Source of the DNA: Myxococcales bacterium SG8_38
GTDB lineage: Bacteria > Myxococcota_A > Polyangia > Polyangiales > Houyiibacteriaceae
DNA length: 64,000 nt
Assembly (NCBI GenBank): GCA_001303415.1
Contig: LJTN01000013.1
Location: 1-64,000, forward strand
Reading direction: 5' to 3'
Position numbers and translations under genes: made by a program. The notes under the pieces were generated by a model. It saw only the letters and a program-made list of their open reading frames with translations, was not told the origin of the DNA and searched no databases. This document shows positions 9,109 through 17,326 of the stretch, in pieces (position 1 is the first letter of the stretch; every line of letters starts with the position of its first letter).

Positions 9109-9666
9109 ATGCTCAACGAAACACTGGAAGAGCTGAACGCATCCATCGAGAAGGCGCACGAGTCACTCAAGCGTGACCTCGCCAGGATTCGCACCGGGCG
9201 CGCCAATCCCGCCATCCTGGATGGGGTTCGCGTCGAGTACTACGGCACGCCGACGCCCCTCAAACAGCTCGCTTCGATTTCGGTTCCCGAGGCTCGGTTG
9301 ATCGTGCTCAAGCCGTTCGATCGGAGCCAGATGCAGCCCATCGAAAAAGCGATTATGGAGGCGCAACTGGGTCTCAATCCGTCGAATGACGGCGAGCTAA
9401 TACGAATTCCGATGCCCCCGCTGACCGAGGAACGGCGCAAGGACTTGGTCAAGGTTGCGCGCAAGTCGGGGGAGGAGTGCAAGGTGGCGATCCGGAAGGC
9501 CCGCCACGATGCAAAAGACATGATCGACAGCCTCCAAAAGGAAGGTGAAGTCGGCGAAGACGATGCAGAGCGGGCGCGTAAGGAGCTCGAGGAAATCGTC
9601 AAGAACGGCACGAACAGGGTCGACGAGATCGTCAGCAAGAAGGAAGGCGACATTCTCGAAGTCTGA
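9109..9666 (+). CDS. frr: Ribosome recycling factor
   Basis: Splits post-termination ribosomes together with EF-G. 185 residues, as expected. The domain I helices include KAHESLKRDLARIRTGRANP (about residues 16-35). Domain II holds VEYYGTPTPLKQLASISVPE, and the third helix RKDLVKVARKSGEECKVAIRKARHDA is intact. Last gene of the cluster; it ends 11 nt from the stop of a convergent gene, leaving no room for a long separate terminator. Confidence 0.97.
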   Translation: MLNETLEELNASIEKAHESLKRDLARIRTGRANPAILDGVRVEYYGTPTPLKQLASISVPEARLIVLKPFDRSQMQPIEKAIMEAQLGLNPSNDGELIRIPMPPLTEERRKDLVKVARKSGEECKVAIRKARHDAKDMIDSLQKEGEVGEDDAERARKELEEIVKNGTNRVDEIVSKKEGDILEV

Positions 9667-9677
9667 ACGAACGACGC

Positions 9678-12523
9678 TCAGAACGGCGTTCCGAAGCTGA
9701 CGTAGAACGTGGCCCCGCCACCCTCGTCGAATCCGTATGCGAAGCCCAGTCGCAACGATAGGGGCTCCGAGTAGCCGACGGTGAAGTTCATCAAGAGCTC
9801 CAGACCAGCACCTTTGCGAAAGCTGCTGAAATCGAGCGGGCCGAAATACGCATTTCCATAATCGAAAAAAACGAGCCCATACATCCGATCGAAGAATAGA
9901 GGCACGGTGCCCGGGCCGCGAAGCACCCGAGTCAACGGGAACCTGTATTCGGTCTGAAGGAGCTGAAAGCGGTCGCCGAATATCGAGAATGCCGGGTAGC
10001 CGCGCAGGGCCACGCCGCCCTGTTCCTCGAAGTTGACTAGCTGATCGAGAAACGACGTGTCCGGAAAGCCCCCCAGCGAGAATATTCCGCGCTCGCCGCG
10101 GCTGTCTTCGCCGGCCCCGCCGCCGTATCGAAACGCGAGAACATGATGCTGCGCCCAAGGCATTTCGATGAAGCGCCTGATGAACCACGATGCGCTGATA
10201 CTTTCAAATTGGCTGCCTACCCCGGGATGCGCGAAGAAGATGGAAGCTCCCAGGGTTCGTCCTTCAGATGGCGTGTAGTCGTAGAGATGCTGCCGAACGT
10301 CGCTGTATGACCAGGAAAGACCGATGTCCGCGTTGAGGCCGGTGGCGGGCACGATGGGAGGCGCAAAGTTGGGATCGAGCGTGCCATCGAACGTCGACAA
10401 GGAGCGCGTCCACGTCAGCCCATAGCTGGCGCTGATTCGATTCGCGTGAAAAGAGCGCGGGATGAGGTAACCCACCGCGAACCGGCCTCCGTACGCGTCT
10501 TCTACGTAAGGTTGCCTCTGCCCATTGACGACGAAGCCACCCCGTGGGGTGACCCGACGGAAGAACGAGAGCGAAAGGTCCGGCGGCAGGCGCCGAAGCG
10601 TGTAGCGAAGGTCTGCGTTGACATAACCTTCGGTGAGGCTGATTCCGAGCCGGGCGAAGAAGTTGTGGAGCTGCGCCGCATCTTCGCCTCGCGTGAAGAT
10701 TCCAAGCTGACGCCCGAAGGCGTCTTCCTCCAGGTCCAGACCCCAGAATCGCGGATAGAGCGTTCGCGCTGCAGCATAGCGATCCGACGCGTCCGCGAGC
10801 AGCGTATCGGCATCGCTTGGCGGCGGGCGATCGTCGGCGTAAGGCGCCGCTGGTCCGCCCTGCTCGGATTCGAGCTCGAGCAGATAGACGTCGTAGCCTC
10901 GGCTGGTGTAGCCGATGTAGGCGAGCCGTCTCCCATCGGGTGATGGCGCAGGGGTATACGCACCCGAAACCACGTTGGTGATCTGCGTGATCTCGCCGGA
11001 GCCAGGTTCCCATGCATAGATGTTCGCAATGCCGGTACGGTCGCTCGAAAAGTAGAGGCGGCTTCCATCGGGAGACCACGCGGGACCGGTGTCGAGGGCG
11101 CGGTCATGGGTGACCTTCACGATTTCTCTGGATGCGAGATCGATCACGTGGATGTCGCGGTACCCTCCTTTGCGCCAAGCGCTGTATGCCAGTTTGGTGC
11201 CGTCGGGGGAGAATCGCGGCGTATACACCTGTTCGAATCGGTCGCTCGGAACGAGCAACTCCTGGGTGCCTTCGATGTCGTCTAGGCTCGCAATCCACAG
11301 GCTTTGGGTGCTGGAATCGTTGCGAACGTACGCGATGCGGCGCCCATCGGGAGAGATATCGGGGTAACGCGCCCGGAGGCCCCGAGTGATCCGTTCACGC
11401 TTCCACACACCTCGCGGATCGAAGCGGAACAGGTCGTAGAACGTATAGATGTTGGTTCTATACGCATCGAGGGATTCGAAATAGAGCTCCCCGTCTGGGT
11501 CGACGACCGGGTAGCTCTCGCCGGAGCTCCGCACGATCCGCTCCAGTTCGTTGCCATCGCCGAGGTCGAGCGCTCGAATCTGCGGATCGCTTCGACCGTC
11601 GCTCACGTAGTAGATGAGCCTTTGGTCATCCGTGAACCGCAGTCCGCGCACCGTCTCACCATGGAACGTCAGCCGGCGCCCCGCAGTGATTCCTCGCGCA
11701 CGGACACTCGCTTGCACCGCTTCGTAGTGTCTGTGCATGTCCTCGATCCAGAGATCGTAGAGCTCGGCAAACGTCTTTCCGGTCAGCCGCTTTCCCATCC
11801 GATTGACGCTGAACGGAATTGCACGGCGCCCGTACCACTCGGTGATGTCCGTGATGATCTCCTCACCGTAGCGGTCTACCAGCCACTGTACGAAGCGTGA
11901 GCCGTAGAGGTACCAGATGTCTCCGTGAGGCCAGTAGTCGGTTCGGTTGTTTAGCGTATCGAAGTGCAAAATGTTGTTTTCCAGGAAGGCCATCCGCATG
12001 TACATCTCGAACTGCGTCGAGCGCATGCGGCCTCCGGCCGTTTCACGCGACTCCAGATACGTCGCGATGCCTTCGACGATCCATCGCGGCTGGAGAGCAT
12101 TCGGCGCCCAGATCCTACCGAAGATGTGATTGATGATCCGGGGTAGGCCCCCGATGTTGTCGAGATGAAGGACGTGAGCGTGCTCGTGGGTGACCAGGAT
12201 GGTTAGCCAATCATCGAAGTCGCTGAGCACCGACAGGTCGCTCGGTGCACCGACGAAGAGTCGGATCACGTTGTAGGGAAGGACCGAGGCATTGCCGTTC
12301 GCCGTGTCGACCTCGTCGACGAGGACGATTTGGACTCGTTTCTTCGGCCGGTGTCCGAGGATCGGCGCGAGCCGCTCAGGGCCAGGGGCTCCGGATAGCT
12401 GACCTCGAAGTGCTCGCTGCGGACGGTACGCCAACGCCTGCCGAGGTCCTTGGTCTGAGCCGCCGCTGGAATCGCCCCCAAAAGCGCCAGCAAGCAAGCC
12501 ATCGCAGCCGCTGCGCGGGCCAT
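9678..12523 (-). CDS. Secreted peptidase-MA/TolB-propeller/outer-membrane barrel protein, interrupted by a frameshift
   Basis: The body (9678 to about 12385) encodes a gluzincin-type domain (VTHEHAHVLHLD, with a downstream WIVEGIATYLES carrying the third ligand), then WD40-like PD40 repeats (SPDGRRIAYV, FSPDGTKLAYS, WSPDGSRLYFSSDR, PSPDGRRLAYIGY), then a roughly 350-residue BamA/surface-antigen-like barrel ending in F. The signal peptide (MARAAAAMACLLALLGAIPAAAQ, ATG at 12523) and the first mature residues WRTVRSEHFEVSYPEPLA lie in a different frame. That frame runs out of similarity at about 12380, where the body frame resumes with ERLAPILGH. The two frames differ by 2 mod 3, and about 13 residues of the expected helix seem missing. 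Either a disabling deletion or a sequence error. The barrel domain suggests outer-membrane anchoring. Confidence 0.8.
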
Positions 12524-12569
12524 CCCCGCCCTTCTAGCACGGGCCCCGAGGGCGCCCATAACAGTCCAC

Positions 12570-12608
12570 TCACTCCGGAACTTCGGTCAAAGGCTTGACC
12601 GCATACAT
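12570..12608 (-). other. Possible 12-codon leader mini-ORF
   Basis: On the minus strand a perfect Shine-Dalgarno AGGAGGT lies 4 nt before an ATG (12608) that opens MYAVKPLTEVPE and then a TGA. The stop falls 10 nt before the next ATG (12559), 47 nt before the signal-peptide ATG (12523) of the propeller/barrel gene. The mini-ORF also spans a perfect 7-bp inverted repeat, CGGTCAA-AGGC-TTGACCG (12584-12601). A leader peptide or coupling device is possible; a chance ORF cannot be excluded. Confidence 0.3.
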
Positions 12609-12656
12609 GGCCACCTCCTAGCCTTAACCCTGATTGGGGGCGTCGGTTTCGCTACA

Positions 12657-13604
12657 ATGGGGTCTGAGCGAGGGGAGCTGGTGATCGAGGGTTTGGCGTT
12701 GCCGTTGGCGCTGCGTTTCATCTCGGGGAAGTATCAGGGAGGCGAGTTTCCGCTTCCGGAGGCCGGCGAGATCGTCATCGGACGTTCGAGCGAGCTCGAC
12801 ATGGTCCTCGTCGAGGACATGGTGTCACGGCGGCACGCCAAGATCTCGGTCCACAACGGCGACATCTACTTGGAGGATCTCGGCTCGACCAACGGGAGCT
12901 TCGTCAATGGTGAGAAGATCACGCGAACCAAGCTCGCCGAGGGCGATCGCATTCTGATCGGAACCAGCATCATCAAGGTCGTCGCGTCGGACGGCACCAG
13001 CTCGGTGCAGGACGCCCAAGCCAAGATGGACGCCGCCGCCAGCGCACGCCCGTCCGCGGCGAAAACGATGACGGGCTCAATCGCCGAAGTGGCGCTGCCA
13101 GACCTTCTTCAGCTCTTTTCCGCTTCGAAGAAGACGGGCGTCCTACAGATCACGACCATGACCGACGTCGGATCGATCTACCTCGAAGACGGGCGAGTGC
13201 GGTTTGCCGTCGTCAATGGCGACGAGTCGGTCCCTCCCGAGAAGGCCTTCTACCGGATTCTGGTTTGGGACAAGGGCACCTTCGATCTCTTGCCCAAGGT
13301 AGAACGAGAGTTCCCCAAAGAGATCCACAGCAGCATCGAGGGTCTCCTGATGGAGGGCATGCGCCAGCTCGACGAGATCCGTCGTCTTGGAGATGCACTG
13401 CCCCCTTTGCAGTCGCGGATCATGATTCCAATGCCACTCGACAAGCCGCTACGCGACGCGTCACCCGAAGAGCTCGACGTGATTCAGCTCGCGCTGAACC
13501 ACGAGACACTGGTCGACATGATGAACCACAGCGGTAAACCCGACCCTGATGTGGCCGAGGTAGTCGTCGCGCTTTTGGAAAAAGGATACCTGGTCGCCGA
13601 TTAG
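12657..13604 (+). CDS. FHA-domain plus DUF4388 (PATAN-like) signalling protein
   Basis: 315 residues, cytosolic. The FHA domain (about residues 17-110) has GRSSELDMVL, then SRRHAKIS and LGSTNGSFVNG, the phosphothreonine-binding landmarks. A linker leads to a DUF4388 domain (about 140-235: GSIAEVALPDLLQLFSASKKTGVLQI, then YLEDGRVRFA). The C-terminal region (about 245-315) is helical. The DUF4388 domain is common in myxobacterial and Deinococcus regulators. ATG at 12657 lacks a ribosome binding site; a GTG at 12681 has GAGGGGAG just upstream and may be the true start. A Ser/Thr-kinase partner is likely but not in the window. Confidence 0.85.
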   Translation: MGSERGELVIEGLALPLALRFISGKYQGGEFPLPEAGEIVIGRSSELDMVLVEDMVSRRHAKISVHNGDIYLEDLGSTNGSFVNGEKITRTKLAEGDRILIGTSIIKVVASDGTSSVQDAQAKMDAAASARPSAAKTMTGSIAEVALPDLLQLFSASKKTGVLQITTMTDVGSIYLEDGRVRFAVVNGDESVPPEKAFYRILVWDKGTFDLLPKVEREFPKEIHSSIEGLLMEGMRQLDEIRRLGDALPPLQSRIMIPMPLDKPLRDASPEELDVIQLALNHETLVDMMNHSGKPDPDVAEVVVALLEKGYLVAD

Positions 13605-13674
13605 CGGCGACGACGGTCTCTCGGCTCGCCATTGCTGTCCATCGATGCTCCCCTGACGGCGGCGATGCGGGCTC

Positions 13675-14019
13675 TCACTTGTCGGCTCGGTCGAAGTGCC
13701 GCCGCAGCGCTTGGTACGCGCTCGAGAGCGACTCCGTCAGCTCCTGCGCGGCACGGTAACGCTCGGGGTCCGCTGCATGTCTGTCTGGATGGTATCGCTC
13801 CAGCAAACGTTCATATGCGCGCTCGACGTCCGGCCACGTGGCTCCTGGGCTCAGCTCGAGATTGGCGAGGTACTGCTTCACACGGGGCCAGCCAGGCCGC
13901 TTTTCCTGCGATTGCGGCTCGCCCTGGCGCCGTCTGCGTTCCTCGAGCAGCTCTCGGTCGGTGAGCTCGGAGAGCTTCTTGCCCCGAGGGCCAAACGGTC
14001 CGTCGCTCAGTCGGCTCAT
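13675..14019 (-). CDS. J-domain (DnaJ-like) small protein
   Basis: 114 residues. The C-terminal half is a J domain: YLANLELSPGATWPDVERAYERLLERYHPDRH, with the HPD tripeptide at residues 77-79, then ELTESLSSAYQALRRHF. A basic, charged N-terminal helix precedes it instead of the usual Gly/Phe and zinc domains that follow J domains in DnaJ. It probably stimulates a DnaK-type ATPase for a special client. The start ATG overlaps the PilZ gene stop by 4 nt, so the two are probably translated together. Confidence 0.82.
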   Translation of the reverse strand: MSRLSDGPFGPRGKKLSELTDRELLEERRRRQGEPQSQEKRPGWPRVKQYLANLELSPGATWPDVERAYERLLERYHPDRHAADPERYRAAQELTESLSSAYQALRRHFDRADK

Positions 14020-14345
14020 GAGCGTACGGCACCATGAAGCGTCAGCAATCGAACGAGCAAGTCCTCCGAATACTTCGTCAGCGTCGTGAACGCCACACCC
14101 ATTCCGGGTGGATCTTCTTGCACCCGCACGACTTCGCCAGTGCCCTCGATTACCTCGACCTCGTCCATGATGACCGTGAACTTCAAGTCGACCTTGGTTC
14201 CGACGGGCAATGGGTCTTTGGAGCGAATGAAGACGCCCGATCGCGATACGTTGGTCACGTACTCGTGGACGAATGCATCGAAGGACTCGAATTCTTTATT
14301 GATGGTGACCCGCTTCTCGATGCGTTGGTGGTCGTCGCTGCTCAT
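14016..14345 (-). CDS. Single-domain PilZ protein
   Basis: 109 residues covering one PilZ domain. RIEKRVTINKEFESFDAFVHEYVTNVSRSGVFI, with VSRSGVFI matching the DxSxxG position, and VRVQEDPPGMGVAF near the C-terminus are typical of the short PilZ family widespread in Myxococcota (TIGR02266-like). The RxxxR motif needed for strong cyclic-di-GMP binding is only partly recognisable (RIEKR). It lies 7 nt after rng and overlaps the J-domain gene, forming rng-pilZ-dnaJ-like on the minus strand. Confidence 0.85.
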   Translation of the reverse strand: MSSDDHQRIEKRVTINKEFESFDAFVHEYVTNVSRSGVFIRSKDPLPVGTKVDLKFTVIMDEVEVIEGTGEVVRVQEDPPGMGVAFTTLTKYSEDLLVRLLTLHGAVRS

Positions 14346-14352
14346 CGAAAGA

Positions 14353-15873
14353 TCAGCCTCCAGTCAGATCGAACTGCTCGAGATGATAATCGTTCCTCGG
14401 ATTCAATTCGATCCGACGTTGAAAGCGGCTGGCAGCCTCTTCCAGCGAAGCTTTTTCTTCGCGTTCGAGCATGTCGCAGACCGCCGGATGTGCGCTGATG
14501 ACGATCTTGTAGCCAGGCAAGGAGTCCCGCTCTCGGCGCATTTGCCGGAAAATCTCGTGGCAGATCGTCTCCTTGGACTGGAGCCGTCCAGTACCGTCGC
14601 AAAAGAAGCACGGCTCGTAGAGCGTCCCCCCCAACGATTGCCGAGTGCGTTTTCGCGTCATTTCGACCAGACCCAGGTCGCTTATCCGAATGGCGGTAGT
14701 CTTGGCCTTGTCGTTCTTGAGCGCATCGAGCAAGGCCTTGAACACCTTTTCCCGATGTGCGTGGCGTTCCATGTCGATGAAGTCGAGGACGATCAGGCCC
14801 CCGATGTTTCGGAACAGGAGCTGATACGCGATTTCCCTCACGGCCTCGAGGTTGGTTTGCAAGATGGTCTGCTCTACGTCTCGGCCTTTTCCAGTGAAGC
14901 GTCCCGTATTGACGTCGATGGCCGTCAAAGCTTCGGTCTGGTCGATGACCAGATGCCCACCAGAGGGAAGCTGGACCTTGCGCGACAGCGCGCGGGTGAT
15001 CTCCTCCTCGATGCCGTATTCGTCGAAGAGCGGCTCATAGCCTTCGTAGAGACGCACGTCGTTGGCGCGTTCCGGAAGGAACAACGTGAGGAACTCCTTG
15101 AGCCGTTGGTATTGCTCCCGATCGTCGACGACGATTTCACTGACCTCCTCGGTGAATAGATCGCGCGCAGACTGAATGACGATGTCCGGTTCTTCGTGCA
15201 CGAGCGCGGGAATCTTTTTGACCGCATCGCGGGCAGCCTCGGTTTGCTCCCAGAGCTTCACCAAGTACCCGATGTCGGCTTTGAGCTTCTTCTTCGTCAA
15301 ACCCTGGGCGAGTGTCCGGACCACGACACCGCCCTGCGGCGGCTTGACGGACTCGATCACCTCCTTGAGCCTGCGGCGCTCGCGCTCGTTGCCGATTCGC
15401 TTCGAAACTCCGACGTGGTCTACCGTGGGCATGAAGACCACGTAACGACCGGGGAGGGCAACATGGCTGGTCACACGCGCCCCTTTGGTCCCAATGGGGC
15501 CTTTGGAGACCTGCACCATGAGCTGTTGGCCTTCCTTCAGAAGGTCGCGGATCGGGGTCTTGCGAGAGGCCCGATTGCCCCTTGCCCCTCGCGCATTTCC
15601 GCTCTTTCCGTTGCCTTCACTCTCCTCGTCCGTCGCGCCGGGCTCCGCCAACAGATCTTCGACATGGAGGAAGGCAGCGCGGTCGAGGCCGACGTCGATG
15701 AAAGCGGCTTGCATGCCCGGCAACACCCTCGTGACCCGGCCCAGGTAGATGTTGCCAACCGGTGAGCGATGATGCCGTCGCTCGACGTAGAGCTCACGGA
15801 GCACTCCGTCCGCAATGAGACCAACGCGCGTCTCTCCGATGTCGACGTTGATCAGAAGTGAATTTTTCGCCAT
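14353..15873 (-). CDS. rng: Ribonuclease G
   Basis: 506-residue endoribonuclease for 16S rRNA and mRNA processing. The S1 domain (about residues 37-125) begins NIYLGRVTRVLPGMQAAFIDVG and is interrupted by a Gly/Asn/Arg-rich loop (about 78-104). The catalytic core has TAIDVNTGRF and IVLDFIDM with the two metal-binding Asp residues. The zinc-link CFFCDGTG gives the CxxC used for dimerisation. Its length matches RNase G, not RNase E, as it lacks the long degradosome tail. First gene of a minus-strand group with PilZ and the J-domain gene. Confidence 0.94.
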   Translation of the reverse strand: MAKNSLLINVDIGETRVGLIADGVLRELYVERRHHRSPVGNIYLGRVTRVLPGMQAAFIDVGLDRAAFLHVEDLLAEPGATDEESEGNGKSGNARGARGNRASRKTPIRDLLKEGQQLMVQVSKGPIGTKGARVTSHVALPGRYVVFMPTVDHVGVSKRIGNERERRRLKEVIESVKPPQGGVVVRTLAQGLTKKKLKADIGYLVKLWEQTEAARDAVKKIPALVHEEPDIVIQSARDLFTEEVSEIVVDDREQYQRLKEFLTLFLPERANDVRLYEGYEPLFDEYGIEEEITRALSRKVQLPSGGHLVIDQTEALTAIDVNTGRFTGKGRDVEQTILQTNLEAVREIAYQLLFRNIGGLIVLDFIDMERHAHREKVFKALLDALKNDKAKTTAIRISDLGLVEMTRKRTRQSLGGTLYEPCFFCDGTGRLQSKETICHEIFRQMRRERDSLPGYKIVISAHPAVCDMLEREEKASLEEAASRFQRRIELNPRNDYHLEQFDLTGG

Positions 15874-16019
15874 TCGTATTTCCGTTGTGAGCGTTCGCGG
15901 TGATCGGGCGCGGCCGACCGAGCCCTTGGGCTCCAGGTCGACGGTTCGCGGAGCGGTGAGTCCGTCCCGGCGTGGTGGTGCCGAGCGCGCAGTGCCAACG
16001 TAGAAGCTCCTCGGAAGAG

Positions 16020-16529
16020 TTAGTTCTTCTCGAAGATCTGCTCGATTTCGGCCTGCGTGCTCTCTTCGCTCTTGGAGCGCGCGACGGCGATCTCCTTCAC
16101 AACTAGATTACGCGCGGTTTCCAGCATCTTCTTTTCGCCGAAGGAAAGGGACTTCTCGACCTGAAGCCGATAGAGGTCTCGCATCACCTCGGCGACGTCG
16201 AAGACCGAGCCGGTCTTGATCTTGTCCATGAAACCGCGGTAGCGACGGTTCCAGGTTTGATTGTCGAAAACGACGGGCTGCTCTTCGAGCAGGGCGAAGA
16301 TCTCCTTGATGTCGGTCTCGGAGATGGGGGGACGCAGCCCCACTTTCTTGGCCTGCGCCACGGCCACGCGGATCCTGTCGTTGTTCTTCGCGTCCAGAGG
16401 CTTCAGGACGTAGAACTCCATCGTCGTCGAGCCGATCTTTCGCTGCTCGATCGAGACGACTTCGGTTACGCCTTGTTTTGGATAGATGGCCTTGTCGCCA
16501 ACCTTGAATTCGTATGCTCCCGCTTGCAT
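16020..16529 (-). CDS. carD: CarD-family RNA polymerase-binding regulator
   Basis: 169 residues. The N-terminal Tudor-like RNA-polymerase interaction domain (YEFKVGDKAIYPKQGVTEVVSIEQRKIG...FYVLKP) and the C-terminal all-helical DNA-binding domain (WNRRYRGFMDKIKTGSVFDVAEVMRDLYRL...SFGEKKMLETARNLVVKEIA) follow the CarD/CdnL plan. CdnL-type proteins stabilise open promoter complexes at rRNA and growth genes. An ATG at 16550 is in frame, but the AAGGAG ribosome site lies inside its first codons, 6 nt before the ATG at 16529, so 16529 is chosen. No HMGA-like domain is present, so this is CdnL-like rather than M. xanthus CarD itself. Confidence 0.92.
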   Translation of the reverse strand: MQAGAYEFKVGDKAIYPKQGVTEVVSIEQRKIGSTTMEFYVLKPLDAKNNDRIRVAVAQAKKVGLRPPISETDIKEIFALLEEQPVVFDNQTWNRRYRGFMDKIKTGSVFDVAEVMRDLYRLQVEKSLSFGEKKMLETARNLVVKEIAVARSKSEESTQAEIEQIFEKN

Positions 16530-16559
16530 CGGGACTCCTTGTCTCGCCAAAAATCTCCC

Positions 16560-16985
16560 CGAGCGCCCGTTTTGTTGGGCGCAGGCTGAACGGCCACTGC
16601 GCAGTGTTTATTTCCGACTACAGCGTCGCACTTCGCGCGTCCCCGCCTCTCGGTGAAGCCGGGGAGGGCCCCAGCCGGGGGGAAATGTAGTCTGCGTACA
16701 CCTGCTGGTCAACGCGGTCCGGCTCCAGTTCCGGGGCTCGGGACGATCTGCGATCTGGAGCCGGGATCCGGTCTGAGACGAGGGCGTCCGAACTTTCTTC
16801 AGCTTTTCAACCTGGTCTGATATAGAGATTTTATTGAATCATTTCAGAAGGTTACCTGAAAAGATTGCAAAACTTTTCGCTTAAATAGAGCAAAGTTATG
16901 TATAATTCATGTGCGGTTCCGCTTGACACGTGAAGTGACGTGACAATACGGTACGTGCACCTGCAATCTTGACCCACCTTGGAGG
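16560..16985 (+). promoter_or_regulatory. Long AT-rich intergenic region with candidate promoter
   Basis: No gene is seen here. The left part (about 16620-16690) contains GC-rich inverted runs (CCCCG...CGGGG) in the carD 5' leader. From about 16796 to 16912 the sequence is strikingly AT-rich for this genome. It includes TATAAT at 16901-16906 without a good -35. TTGACA follows at 16923-16928, with a weak AATACG about 16-17 nt later that could drive the histone-like gene. Confidence 0.4.
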
Positions 16986-17156
16986 GCTAAGAAGCGCACA
17001 ACCAAGAAGGCTGCCAAGAAGCGCTCATCGAAGAAGCGCGCAAGCAAGAAGGCAACCAAGAAGCGAGCTTCCAAGAAGCGCGCTCCGAAGAAGGCTGCCA
17101 AAAAGCGGGCTTCGAAGAAGGCTGCGAAGAAGCGTACGACTCGAAAGAAGAAGTAG
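16986..17156 (+). CDS. Histone H1-like Lys/Ala/Arg-rich protein, start codon apparently lost
   Basis: One frame encodes 56 residues made almost entirely of KKRAS, KKAA, KKRTT, KKAT and KKRAP units (12 KK pairs) ending RKKK-stop. This is the composition of bacterial H1-like C-terminal tails (Hc1/AlgP-like), which bind DNA. It should begin M-A-K-K-R, but no ATG, GTG or TTG lies in frame after the upstream in-frame TGA. The codon before GCT (Ala) is AGG, part of TTGGAGG, which looks like a Shine-Dalgarno abutting the second codon. The initiation codon and spacer seem deleted. Downstream lies a strong cluster of hairpins. Confidence 0.6.
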   Translation, partial: AKKRTTKKAAKKRSSKKRASKKATKKRASKKRAPKKAAKKRASKKAAKKRTTRKKK

Positions 17157-17160
17157 GCTT

Positions 17161-17236
17161 CTCGGCGGTAGGCCTTCGGGCCTGCCGAGGGGTCACGAAC
17201 GTGACCCCTGGCCTGAGGCCCCGGTCTTTCGGGGCC
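17161..17236 (+). terminator. Three tandem hairpins
   Basis: Three consecutive stem-loops lie within 76 nt after the histone-like gene. The first (17161-17189) has arms CTCGGC/GCCGAG and AGGCC/GGCCT around a TTCG tetraloop, with a 3-nt bulge. The second (17189-17208) has GGGGTCAC/GTGACCCC. The third (17217-17236) has GGCCCCG/CGGGGCC. No long T run follows. They may terminate the histone-like transcript and the convergent NFACT transcript. Confidence 0.6.
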
Positions 17237-17326
17237 TTCGCGCAGTCTGTCGTGGCGATCCCTCTTTCTTGTGGGGGGGCGTTCGTCGGCTGACGCTCCG
17301 GCCCGCGGGCTGGGGCGTTGGCACTT

